16,430 nt of DNA from an uncultured Lachnospiraceae bacterium (GCA_910586725.1 CAJUJL010000054.1:1-16430); one strand, 5' to 3'. Counted from the stretch's first letter, positions 1 through 6,286 are shown. Numbers and translations: made by a program. The notes: generated from the letters alone by a model not told the origin.

Positions 1-528
1 TGTAAAAAATTAGAAGAATGTATTAATGGAGAACTGCAAAGTAATTCTTTAGAGAAATGTGATAATAAAAATAGGAGGAACTGTATTGAGTCATCGGACA
101 GACGATCAGCAGTAAAGTGCGAAGAGAATAAAAAGAGATATGTGCTTGAAAATACGAAGAAAAACCATGTGATTTTATATAAAATGGATGGTGGGATAAT
201 AACGGAAGATAAGTCTGTACCATTAAATACGAGTAAATGCGATTATTTGTTTATCATTGGTGATGCAACTCCAACTGTTGTTTTAACAGAACTCAAAGGT
301 GTTAATGTGCACAAAGCGTTGATTCAGCTTAAAGAAACTTTATTATTGTATAAAAATGTTTTCCGTAAATTTGGACATGTATATGCAAGAGCAATAGTGA
401 CATCTTCAACACCAAATATAAAAGCCAGTCCGGAATATGTTAATTTGGAACGGATGATTCGCAAAGATTATAAAGGAAATATAAAAATTGTTGAGAAACA
501 ATTTAACGAAAAAGATATAGAACTATAG
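1..528 (+). CDS. PD-(D/E)XK nuclease-like protein, 5' end cut by window
   Basis: The frame is open from base 1 to the stop at 526-528 (175 codons), so the gene begins before the window; a GTG at 142 is possible but would discard a continuous upstream frame. The upstream part is cysteine-rich (Cys at residues 1, 7, 20, 28 and 39 of the visible part). The core reads like a compact PD-(D/E)XK fold: Asp81 in KCDYLF, then a strand ending in Glu97-Leu98-Lys99 (VVLTELKG), then a helix with Gln109-Leu (HKALIQLKETL). This D...ExK...QL order is the metal-binding arrangement of restriction-type and repair nucleases. Small proteins of this look are common as uncharacterised genes in mobile or defence-rich regions. 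The nuclease assignment is inferred from the motif; the substrate is unknown. Base composition is visibly more AT-rich than the genes right of 1500, which suggests acquisition. Confidence 0.6.
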   Translation, partial: CKKLEECINGELQSNSLEKCDNKNRRNCIESSDRRSAVKCEENKKRYVLENTKKNHVILYKMDGGIITEDKSVPLNTSKCDYLFIIGDATPTVVLTELKGVNVHKALIQLKETLLLYKNVFRKFGHVYARAIVTSSTPNIKASPEYVNLERMIRKDYKGNIKIVEKQFNEKDIEL

Positions 529-674
529 GCCGTTATATAGAAAATATCCAAGCAGATGATCATGAGAAATTGATGTCAATTTTAGAGAATAATGTCACAA
601 CTATTTCTTTAAACACAACTGCCAGTCTAGAAGAACCAAAACTTGCAGCAAAAATATCGAAGGGTAATTTATGA
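507..674 (+). other. Unrecognised short open frame, possible gene remnant
   Basis: Between the nuclease-like gene and the MFS fragment, a third frame is open from 507 to a TGA at 672-674. It encodes about 55 residues including YIENIQADDHEKLM and SLEEPKLAAKISKGNL, which look protein-like rather than random. I see no credible start with a ribosome binding site, and I do not recognise a family. It may be the C-terminus of a gene whose 5' part has been lost, or it may be chance. Its stop overlaps the ATG of the MFS fragment (ATGA at 671-674). Confidence 0.2.
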
Positions 675-1264
675 TACTGTATCTTGAAAGCAATGCCTTG
701 ACTGTAATCAGCGTACTGCTTGTAATTCTTTCTGTCCTGGGGGCATTTGAAACGCCTACAGTACAGGCGTGTATTTCGACTATGCTACAAGGCGATAACA
801 TAATGAAAGGAAATGCTGTTGTAAATCAGGTGGCGTCCTTGTCTTATTTAGCAGCTCCAATGTTGGGTGGCGTACTGTATGTGGTATTTGGTTTAAAGCC
901 TGTTATATATGCAAGTGTTGTCTGCTTTTTTATTACTGCGCTGTTTGAATGTTTTATAAAATTAAGTTACAGGCGTTCGGAGAGTAAAGGCGGTATACTG
1001 TCAGTTGTCAAACAGGACTTTCTGTCAAGTATGCGATATATTTTAAAAGAGCAGACGAATATTGGAAAAATGCTGCTTTTGACCGCATTTTCAAGATTCT
1101 TTGTAATGGGCATTACCATAGTTGGACTTCCCTTTATTGTGCGTACCGTTCTTGGATTAAATGCACAGTATTATGGGGCGGCGGAAAGCTCGTTAGCGAT
1201 TACTACAATTTTGGGAAGTTGTTGTGATAAAGAACGCTATTGCCTGAGCGGAGAAGATCAATGA
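671..1264 (+). pseudogene. MFS transporter fragment, truncated at both ends
   Basis: The 197-residue frame matches the middle of an MFS_3-type major facilitator (drug/macrolide exporter-like). It begins inside about the third or fourth helix (LLVILSVLGAFETPTVQA), continues through NQVASLSYLAAPMLGGVLY and a hydrophobic helix FITALFECFIKL, then the central loop (KQDFLSSMRYILKEQ), and reaches LGLNAQYYGAAESSLAITTI in about helix seven or eight. Family members are about 400 residues with 12 helices, so the first three helices and the last four or five are absent. After LGS (about base 1217) the sequence becomes CCDKERYCLSGEDQ and stops, which is not transporter-like and marks a deletion junction or frameshift. 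The open frame suggests recent decay or a rearranged insertion scar. It almost certainly does not make a working transporter. Confidence 0.7.
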
Positions 1265-1320
1265 GAGCAATGTGAGGCAGTCTTTGCGTGATCTGAGTCG
1301 TTGGAGTAAGAATTTTCTGA

Positions 1321-1402
1321 TGCGGATGAGGGGACTTGAACCCCTACGCCGTGCGGCACAAGAACCTAAATCTTGCATGTCTGCCAATTCCATCACATCC
1401 GC
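1321..1402 (-). tRNA. tRNA-Leu (anticodon UAG)
   Basis: On the minus strand this folds as an 82-nt class II tRNA. The acceptor stem GCGGATG pairs with CATCCGC, followed by discriminator A; the D arm contains AATTGGCAGAC. The anticodon stem CAAGA/TCTTG encloses the loop TTTAGGT, giving anticodon UAG (Leu, CUA codons). A long variable arm is typical of tRNA-Leu, and the T loop is GGTTCAAGTCC. CCA is not encoded. Its 3' end faces the accessory strip on the left, the side on which elements using a tRNA as attachment site insert. Confidence 0.95.
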
Positions 1403-1443
1403 AAATATTTATCAAAAAATACAATATCCGAAAAACCTTTCTT

Positions 1444-1472
1444 ATCATATACATTTTCGCGATTTCTGTCAA
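1444..1472 (-). promoter_or_regulatory. Sigma-A promoter of tRNA-Leu
   Basis: On the minus strand a consensus TTGACA (1467-1472) is followed after 17 bases by TATGAT (1444-1449). It sits about 40 bases upstream of the mature tRNA 5' end. This near-perfect match is typical of stable RNA genes. Confidence 0.8.
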
Positions 1473-1496
1473 GTCCAAATTCAGGGCAGCGCATTT

Positions 1497-1955
1497 TCAG
1501 GACATAAGGAGTCTGGATTCGACTAGGACGTCTCCTCTGTATTTTAATTTCAAAGAAAAAAACGAGGCATCCTCCTGTAAAAGCCTCAGGAAAATTTTAT
1601 CGCCCTCCCAAATCGGAAGCGTTTCAATGTCTTTCTTTAAAACCCATTCCAAATCTCCTTCCGCGCATTCCGTAAGTTCCCCTTCAAATTCAGAAGACGT
1701 GTAAAGATGGATGTATTCGCTTTCCCATCCTTCGGCAATAAAGGTGAGAATGCCGCGGTAACGGTAGTTTAAAAGGTGAAGCCCGGTTTCTTCTCTGACT
1801 TCCCGAAGCAGACATTCTTCGGGCATTTCATCCGGTTCAAATTTGCCGCCGACGCCAATCCATTTATCGTGGTTCATGTCGTTTTCTTTTTTTATGCGGT
1901 GCAGCATAAGATAACGGTCGTCTTTTTCTATATAGCAAAGCGTAGACAGTTTCAT
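1497..1955 (-). CDS. Nudix hydrolase (MutT / 8-oxo-dGTP diphosphatase type)
   Basis: The 152-residue protein carries a perfect Nudix box at residues 37-59: G37, five residues, E43, seven residues, then R51-E52-V-R-E55-E56-T-G58-L. These acidic residues bind the Mg2+ that drives pyrophosphate hydrolysis of a nucleoside diphosphate linked to another group. The N-terminal strand (STLCYIEKDDRYLMLHR) and the short size fit the MutT-like cytosolic 8-oxo-dGTP diphosphatase group, though substrate cannot be read from sequence. The start ATG at 1955 has AAGGAGA about 7 bases upstream. It is the last gene of the minus-strand unit, 14 bases after ktrA. No hairpin terminator follows, so some transcripts may run on into tRNA-Leu, which lies in the same direction. 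Confidence 0.88.
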   Translation of the reverse strand: MKLSTLCYIEKDDRYLMLHRIKKENDMNHDKWIGVGGKFEPDEMPEECLLREVREETGLHLLNYRYRGILTFIAEGWESEYIHLYTSSEFEGELTECAEGDLEWVLKKDIETLPIWEGDKIFLRLLQEDASFFSLKLKYRGDVLVESRLLMS

Positions 1956-1969
1956 ATCATATCTCCTTA

Positions 1970-2620
1970 TTATCTGTGGCGGATGACCTGTTCGATTTCC
2001 TTTTGATGGCAGATGACAATCAAATGCTCATCTTCTTTGAACCGGTAATCCCTGGAGGGCAGAATTTGCGTGTGATTGCCGTATTTTACGCCGATAATGC
2101 TCATGTGGTATCTGGCGCGGAAATCAAGTTCTAAAATGCTTTTTCCGATCCATTCGGAAAGAGGGGCAATTTCATAGATGGAATAGCCGTCCGCAAGATT
2201 GATATAGTCGAATATTTCGTCTGCGCTTAAGCTGACGGCTACCCGCTCGGCGATGTCTCTGTCAGGGAAAATAACCTGATCGGCGCCGTTTTTCAGAAGA
2301 AACTTGGCGTGTATATCCCGGTTCGCCTTGCTGACGACGCGCTTTGCGCCAAGATCTTTTAACAGGCTTGTAATTTCAAGGCTGCTTTGAAAATTGTTTC
2401 CGATGCATACGATACACAAGTCAAAATTAGATATGCCAAGGCTTTCCAGAACTTTTTCATTTGTGCAGTTGCCGATTTTGGCGCTTGTCACATAAGGAAG
2501 CAGATCTTCTAATTTTTCTTCGCTCTGGTCCACAATCATAATTTCGTTTCCAAGCTTTGATAAATTCATACAAAGATGCGAGCCAAAACGCCCCATCCCG
2601 ATCATTAAAATGGATTTCAT
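1970..2620 (-). CDS. ktrA: Potassium uptake regulatory subunit KtrA (TrkA/RCK family)
   Basis: This 216-residue cytosolic protein forms the gating ring on the KtrB pore. The N-terminal RCK_N Rossmann fold has the nucleotide-binding loop GMGRFG at residues 8-13 and the ribose-binding acidic residue D31 at the end of the second strand (IMIVD). The RCK_C (TrkA_C) domain occupies roughly residues 140-216. In this family ATP opens and ADP closes the transporter; cyclic-di-AMP binding to RCK_C is known in Firmicute KtrA but cannot be confirmed here. Length is typical of KtrA (about 220), whereas TrkA of proteobacteria is a double-length protein. It lies 21 bases after ktrB in the same operon, which supports the pairing. 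Confidence 0.9.
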   Translation of the reverse strand: MKSILMIGMGRFGSHLCMNLSKLGNEIMIVDQSEEKLEDLLPYVTSAKIGNCTNEKVLESLGISNFDLCIVCIGNNFQSSLEITSLLKDLGAKRVVSKANRDIHAKFLLKNGADQVIFPDRDIAERVAVSLSADEIFDYINLADGYSIYEIAPLSEWIGKSILELDFRARYHMSIIGVKYGNHTQILPSRDYRFKEDEHLIVICHQKEIEQVIRHR

Positions 2621-2641
2621 ATGTTAAACTCCTTCCTGATA

Positions 2642-3985
2642 TTATCCGATATTTATTTTTTCGGCCGGCTGCATGACGTGGGCAATCTTCTTTTTATCTG
2701 TAAACGACATTGCAAAAGAAAGGCTTCCTACACGTCCCAGATACATCAGCAGGATAATGATAAACTGTGACGCTGCGTTTAGCTTCGTCGTAAGCCCTGC
2801 CGTCATGCCTACGGTGCTGATTGCGGAAAAGCATTCAAGCAGCGCGTCCGTTCCATTAAAATTCTGAATTCCGCACAACAGGATCACCGCCGTTATTGCC
2901 AGCGTCAGATTCGTGCAAAAAACGGCTGCCGCCTTGTGCAGCGCTTCATCCTCCAGCCTTCTTCCAAATATATTATATCCGATTGTGCGCAGCAAAGTGG
3001 CTTTTATAAAAATAAACAGAACGATTAATGTCGTCACTTTTACGCCGCCTGCCGTTGAACCCGGCGCGCCGCCGATAAACATAAGGATCACGGTCAGAAG
3101 CTTGCCTCCGTCCGTCATAGCTCCCACGTCTACGGTATTAAATCCGGCTGTTCTTGGAGTAATTGAACAAAACAGCGAATTAAAAATCTTTTCCATAAGG
3201 TTCATACCGGAAAACAGGCGGTTTCCTTCTATAATGTAAAAGAGAAGCGCTCCACCGAAAATCAGCGTCAGGGTGGACGTCAGGACGATTTTGGTATGAA
3301 GGGAATACTTTCTTATTTTTAACCGATGTTCATATAAATCGTTCCAGACGATAAAGCCGATGCCGCCGATCACAATCAAAAGCATAACGGTTGTCATGAC
3401 GACCGGATGATTTGCGTATCCTGTCAGGGAAGAAAATTTCTCATAACGTCCCATTAAGTCAAATCCGGCGTTGCAAAATGCGGAAACGGAATGAAAAATG
3501 CCGTAATAAACGCCCCGCGCAATGCCCATTTTGGGAATAAAGCAAAGAGCGAGAATGATTGCGCCCGCCGATTCAAAAAGAAGCGTGCCGTAAATTATGC
3601 GCTTGGTCAGGCGCACCATGCCGCGAAATTCAATGATATTGAGACTTTCCCGAATCAGGCCGCGCTCTTTTAATCCGATTTTACGGCGTAGCAAAATAGA
3701 AACCGTAACGCCAAGCGTAATAAATCCAAGGCCTCCGATCTGGATCAGAAGTAAAATAACAAGCTGGCCAAACAGGGTCCATTGGGTGAACGTGTCAGCC
3801 ACAATCAGACCTGTTACACACGTTGCGCTTGTCGAAGTAAACAGCGCCGTCATAAATGAGACGGATTCCCCCGGTTTGACCGCACAGGGAAGCATCAAAA
3901 GCAGAGCGCCGATTATAATAATGAAAAAAAAGCCTCCCGCAATCATTTGCATACCGGAAAGACGTTTGGTAATTTTTGAGAACAT
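2642..3985 (-). CDS. ktrB: Potassium transporter pore subunit KtrB (TrkH/KtrB family)
   Basis: This 447-residue integral membrane protein matches the usual KtrB length (about 445). It shows the four pore-loop repeats of the TrkH/KtrB superfamily, each with its filter glycine: TSATCVTGL (G59), SAFCNAGFDL (G173), ITPRTAGFNT (G280) and STVGMTAGL (G392). The flexible gating loop after the third repeat appears as IGGAPGSTAGGVK at 303-315. Eight or more hydrophobic helices alternate with short basic loops. Together with KtrA it should import K+, coupled to Na+ in the characterised homologues, for turgor and osmotic adaptation. The start at 3985 is preceded by AAGAAAGG. It is the first gene of the ktrB-ktrA-Nudix operon. 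Confidence 0.92.
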   Translation of the reverse strand: MFSKITKRLSGMQMIAGGFFFIIIIGALLLMLPCAVKPGESVSFMTALFTSTSATCVTGLIVADTFTQWTLFGQLVILLLIQIGGLGFITLGVTVSILLRRKIGLKERGLIRESLNIIEFRGMVRLTKRIIYGTLLFESAGAIILALCFIPKMGIARGVYYGIFHSVSAFCNAGFDLMGRYEKFSSLTGYANHPVVMTTVMLLIVIGGIGFIVWNDLYEHRLKIRKYSLHTKIVLTSTLTLIFGGALLFYIIEGNRLFSGMNLMEKIFNSLFCSITPRTAGFNTVDVGAMTDGGKLLTVILMFIGGAPGSTAGGVKVTTLIVLFIFIKATLLRTIGYNIFGRRLEDEALHKAAAVFCTNLTLAITAVILLCGIQNFNGTDALLECFSAISTVGMTAGLTTKLNAASQFIIILLMYLGRVGSLSFAMSFTDKKKIAHVMQPAEKINIG

Positions 3986-4026
3986 AACAAACCTTTCTTT
4001 TTGCGTAACTGAAATACAATACCTAT

Positions 4027-4055
4027 AGTATATGTTTCTTATTCTTTTATGTCTA
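4027..4055 (-). promoter_or_regulatory. Predicted promoter of the ktrB operon
   Basis: On the minus strand TAGACA (4050-4055, one mismatch to TTGACA) is followed after 17 bases by TATACT (4027-4032). It lies about 40 bases ahead of the ktrB start in a very AT-rich divergent spacer. Confidence 0.6.
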
Positions 4056-4073
4056 TATTTTTTTTGTAATTTA

Positions 4074-4082
4074 TGATACGAT
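4074..4082 (+). promoter_or_regulatory. Possible extended -10 element for the DUF1653 gene
   Basis: TGATACGAT reads as an extended -10 (TG, one base, TACGAT) about 38 bases before the start at 4121. No good -35 is visible, which is tolerable for an extended -10. It is back-to-back with the ktrB promoter. Confidence 0.4.
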
Positions 4083-4120
4083 AAATGAGTATTTTATTTT
4101 GAATGAAGGAAGTGACCTAT

Positions 4121-4696
4121 ATGGAAAGACATATTCCAAAGCCGGGCGAGAGATATACGGACATAAGACAGAAGACGTACCAGATTCTCTGTGTGGCAAA
4201 TTACGTCAGGACGAAAGAGAAAATGGTGGTGTATCAGGGGCTTTATGGTGAGTTTGAGTATTTTGTCAGGCCGCTTGGGATGTTTATGGAAGAAGTGGAT
4301 CATAAAAAATATCCGGATGTATTGCAGAAATATTATTTTGAGCTTTCGGATCAAACGATGCGGCAGGAGATGCCGGTCATACCTCCGGTTGAGAGCCTCC
4401 CGCAGAAAGAACCTTTGGATTTCAAGGAGGCGGACCAGATGGCCAGAAGTGAAAGCAGCGAGCAGGAACAGGCAAATCCGTCCCTGATCCGTTTTCTGGA
4501 CGCGGATACCTTAGAGGAGAAGTATCAGGTTGTAAAGGCTCTTGGAGGCTCCATTACGAACAGGCTCATTGATGATTTTGCCGTGACGCTGGATCTTGTC
4601 ATACCGGAGGGAGACATTGATTTTCGCTACCATCAGCTTTTAAGCAGCGTTCGTACATTGCAGAAATTTGAATCAACCAGATTCAGGAAACGATAA
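4121..4696 (+). CDS. DUF1653 domain protein with a long C-terminal extension
   Basis: I place the start at the ATG at 4121, because GAAGGAAG ends about 9 bases before it; an in-frame ATG at 4103 would have no ribosome binding site. The 191-residue protein begins with a recognisable DUF1653 domain (MERHIPKPGERYTDIRQKTY, then MVVYQGLYGEFEYFVRPLGMF) over roughly residues 1-60. DUF1653 has no established biochemical role. A charged, proline-containing linker (about 80-125, with MPVIPPVESLPQKEP and SESSEQEQ) leads to a compact C-terminal region (LIRFLDADTLEEKYQVVKAL, then RLIDDFAVTLDLVIPEGDID) predicted to be alpha/beta. There is no signal peptide or membrane segment. It faces the CYTH gene and shares its terminator. 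Confidence 0.75.
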   Translation: MERHIPKPGERYTDIRQKTYQILCVANYVRTKEKMVVYQGLYGEFEYFVRPLGMFMEEVDHKKYPDVLQKYYFELSDQTMRQEMPVIPPVESLPQKEPLDFKEADQMARSESSEQEQANPSLIRFLDADTLEEKYQVVKALGGSITNRLIDDFAVTLDLVIPEGDIDFRYHQLLSSVRTLQKFESTRFRKR

Positions 4697-4733
4697 AAAT
4701 CAGGCGGTTTCATTGCGAAACCGCCTGATTTTT
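4695..4733. terminator. Bidirectional intrinsic terminator shared by convergent genes
   Basis: A perfect 17-bp inverted repeat (4695-4711 against 4717-4733) encloses a 5-base loop. GC-rich GGCGG/CCGCC pairs sit in the middle, and the A/T ends give a U tract in both directions. It includes the last bases of the DUF1653 stop codon, and on the other strand it encodes the last residues and the stop of the CYTH protein. Confidence 0.9.
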
Positions 4734-5171
4734 CCGGCTTAATGTACTGTTGTGGTATTTTGTTTCAAACGTAACGTCTTCGCCGAACCAATCCGGCGCA
4801 ACGAAGCGATCGGCTTCTTCTTTTGTAGGAAATTCTACTTCCGCCAATACAAGAGGCGCCAATGCATCCAGAAACAAATCCAGCTCAATCACATATTGAC
4901 TCCCATAGGGAATGTAATACCGCATCTTGCGGATCAGGATGCCGTCTGTTTTGGGACGGAGATGTTCGTAAGCCTCTTTTGTCAAAGGAAGGTTGTATTC
5001 CTCCCGTATCATCAGGCCGAAGCCTTTATAAGTCAGGCTGTACTCATCATCGGATTTGCGGATGCGTACAACCGGAGAGGTGCACAGGTATCCCTGTTCA
5101 ATTTCCTTGCAGGGGTACGTTTTGTATTGGTCCGGAAGATTGTGGATCAAATATTTGCGTTCAATTTCCAT
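4710..5171 (-). CDS. CYTH domain protein (triphosphate-metabolising tunnel enzyme)
   Basis: This 153-residue protein starts with the CYTH signature MEIERKYL, giving E2-x-E4-x-K6. The paired basic and acidic residues that line the triphosphate tunnel follow: R36-x-R38, K49 (TYKG), E57/E58 (REEYNLPL), R84, E96-x-D98 (VIELDLF) and E111-x-E113 (LAEVEF). Members hydrolyse inorganic triphosphate or nucleoside/thiamine triphosphates, or cyclise ATP; at this compact size an inorganic triphosphatase-like role is the more likely. It is cytosolic. The start lies 8 bases after the DJ-1/PfpI stop, so the two are cotranscribed. Its final codons and TGA lie inside the terminator hairpin. Confidence 0.88.
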   Translation of the reverse strand: MEIERKYLIHNLPDQYKTYPCKEIEQGYLCTSPVVRIRKSDDEYSLTYKGFGLMIREEYNLPLTKEAYEHLRPKTDGILIRKMRYYIPYGSQYVIELDLFLDALAPLVLAEVEFPTKEEADRFVAPDWFGEDVTFETKYHNSTLSRKNQAVSQ

Positions 5172-5179
5172 AGGATCTC

Positions 5180-5731
5180 CTAATGCAGGTATACAAGTTT
5201 TTGCTTTAAGTCGGCTACGGCGGCATCGCCTTTGAAGTATTTTGCGATTGCAAGGGCAAAATCAATTGCGGTGCCCATGCCGCGGCTGGTAATGATATTG
5301 CCGTCTCTGACAACGGCATCTTCTGAAAAAGCGGCTCCCGTCAGTTTGGATTCAAAGCCGGGGTGACAGGTGGCTTTTTTGTTTTTCAGAAGCTCCGCGG
5401 CGCCGAGTACGGAAGGCGCGGCGCAGATTGCCGCGATCAGTTTTCCTTCCCGGGCAAATTTTTGGAGGACTAAGCGTACGCCCTCATGTTCGCCAAGATG
5501 AAGCGTTCCCGGCATTCCGCCCGGAAGCACAATGGCGTCGTATGCGTCAAAATTTACATCTTCAAAAACAGTATCCGCAAGAAATGTGATTTGATGAGAA
5601 CCGGTTACGGAAGTTGTTTCATTTAATGAAATCATATCAATTTCAAGATCTGCACGGCGCAAAATATCAACAACGGTAAGACCTTCGATTTCTTCACAGC
5701 CGTTTGCCATAAAAATTCCCGTTTTACTCAT
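5180..5731 (-). CDS. DJ-1/PfpI family protein
   Basis: The 183-residue protein is a full-length DJ-1/ThiJ/PfpI member. The N-terminal GCEEIEG places the conserved acidic residue at E16 (equivalent to E18 of human DJ-1), and the nucleophile elbow AICAAPSVLG gives C103 (equivalent to C106). The flavodoxin-like core strands (AIVLPGGMPG, LIAAICAAP, IITSRGMGTAIDFALAI) are intact. DJ-1 relatives act on methylglyoxal or are reported as deglycases and oxidative-stress chaperones; the sequence does not choose between these. The start at 5731 has AAAGGAGG just upstream. It is the first gene of a two-gene unit with the CYTH gene. Confidence 0.9.
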   Translation of the reverse strand: MSKTGIFMANGCEEIEGLTVVDILRRADLEIDMISLNETTSVTGSHQITFLADTVFEDVNFDAYDAIVLPGGMPGTLHLGEHEGVRLVLQKFAREGKLIAAICAAPSVLGAAELLKNKKATCHPGFESKLTGAAFSEDAVVRDGNIITSRGMGTAIDFALAIAKYFKGDAAVADLKQKLVYLH

Positions 5732-5776
5732 GTTACCTCCTTTGGCCCGGATTTTCCGGACGTCATTCTCTTTCTT

Positions 5777-5805
5777 ATATTATTTACCTTATCATAAATT
5801 AGCAA
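5777..5805 (-). promoter_or_regulatory. Predicted sigma-A promoter of the DJ-1/CYTH unit
   Basis: On the minus strand TTGCTA (5800-5805) and TAATAT (5777-5782) are separated by 17 bases. Each matches four of six consensus positions. They lie about 45 bases before the start at 5731. Confidence 0.5.
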
Positions 5806-5829
5806 AAAAATCCATGGTGGAACTTTCCA

Positions 5830-5859
5830 AACATAAAATCAGTTATTTCATCCATACTA
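5830..5859 (+). promoter_or_regulatory. Sigma-G-like forespore promoter of the spore protein gene
   Basis: CATACTA at 5853-5859 is a perfect match to the sigma-G/sigma-F -10 consensus. Seventeen bases upstream, AACATA (5830-5835) fits the GHATR-type -35 apart from the first base. Placement ahead of an alpha/beta-type spore protein gene agrees with forespore expression. Confidence 0.75.
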
Positions 5860-5865
5860 TTTTCA

Positions 5866-5890
5866 GGATAAACGAAACAGTTGTTTATCC
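5866..5890 (+). other. 5' leader hairpin of the spore protein mRNA
   Basis: GGATAAAC (5866-5873) pairs perfectly with GTTTATCC (5883-5890) across a 9-base loop. The stem begins about seven bases after the -10 element, so the transcript would start on or next to the stem. Confidence 0.6.
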
Positions 5891-5940
5891 GAAAACAAAA
5901 CACGGCACAGCCGGAGAAAAAACTATGGAGGTGTATTACC

Positions 5941-6153
5941 ATGGCAAGTTCAAGCAGAACAAATAGAGTTGAGGTTCCGGAGGCAAAAGAGGCGTTAAAC
6001 CGTTTCAAACAGGAAGTGGCTTCTGAAATCGGCGTACCTTTAAAAGAAGGTTACAACGGCGACCTTACTTCTGCGCAGGCAGGCTCCATCGGTGGAGAAA
6101 TGGTTCGTAAAATGATCCGCAGCCAGGAAGAGAAAATGTCCTCTTCTAAGTAA
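5941..6153 (+). CDS. Alpha/beta-type small acid-soluble spore protein
   Basis: This 70-residue protein coats forespore DNA, protecting it from UV and chemical damage, and is degraded at germination. The family signature is clear: EVASEIGVPL holds the germination protease site (predicted cleavage between E29 and I30), and SAQAGSIGGEMVRKMI is the conserved DNA-binding segment. The N-terminus (MASSSRTNRVEVPEA) is typical of clostridial members. The start ATG at 5941 is fixed by GGAGGT at 5926-5931; an in-frame ATG at 5881 falls inside the leader hairpin and is not used. It is monocistronic, between a sigma-G-like promoter and its own terminator. It shows that the organism makes endospores. Confidence 0.95.
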   Translation: MASSSRTNRVEVPEAKEALNRFKQEVASEIGVPLKEGYNGDLTSAQAGSIGGEMVRKMIRSQEEKMSSSK

Positions 6154-6185
6154 TGAAAACCGATATAGCGGGTAAAAACTAAAAA

Positions 6186-6228
6186 GGGCGGAATACGAAG
6201 CTGCAGGTTTCGTATTCCGTCTTTTGCT
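6186..6228 (+). terminator. Intrinsic terminator of the spore protein gene
   Basis: A 13-bp stem with one G-U pair (6187-6199 against 6209-6221; core GGAATACGAA/TTCGTATTCC) has a 9-base loop and is followed by TTTTGCTT. Confidence 0.85.
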
Positions 6229-6256
6229 TGTGTTTTGTATGTCTTGCTGATATAAT
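6228..6256 (+). promoter_or_regulatory. Predicted promoter of the RNA methyltransferase gene
   Basis: A consensus TATAAT (6251-6256), preceded by an extended TGA, lies about 30 bases before the start. A weak TTGTGT (6228-6233) sits 17 bases upstream, immediately after the preceding terminator. Confidence 0.6.
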
Positions 6257-6286
6257 AGGCCGAAAAGAAGAATATTGGGAGGGAAT

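Noticed and set aside
1272..1704. Open frames of 84 and 122 codons on the plus strand
   Set aside because: They run through tRNA-Leu and antisense to the Nudix gene, and have no ribosome binding site.
2673..4028. Several plus-strand open frames opposite ktrB
   Set aside because: They are antisense shadows of a well-recognised transporter gene and show no family motifs.
5748..5762. Short hairpin CCGGA/TCCGG in the DJ-1 leader as a riboswitch or operator
   Set aside because: It has only five base pairs with a 3-base loop, and no conserved riboswitch core or repeat operator is visible.
5881..5940. In-frame upstream ATG extending the spore protein by 20 residues
   Set aside because: It lies in the leader hairpin, while GGAGGT is correctly spaced for the ATG at 5941 and the family N-terminus starts there.
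5730..5966. 78-codon plus-strand frame before the spore protein gene
   Set aside because: It spans the divergent promoters and the leader hairpin, and lacks a ribosome binding site.
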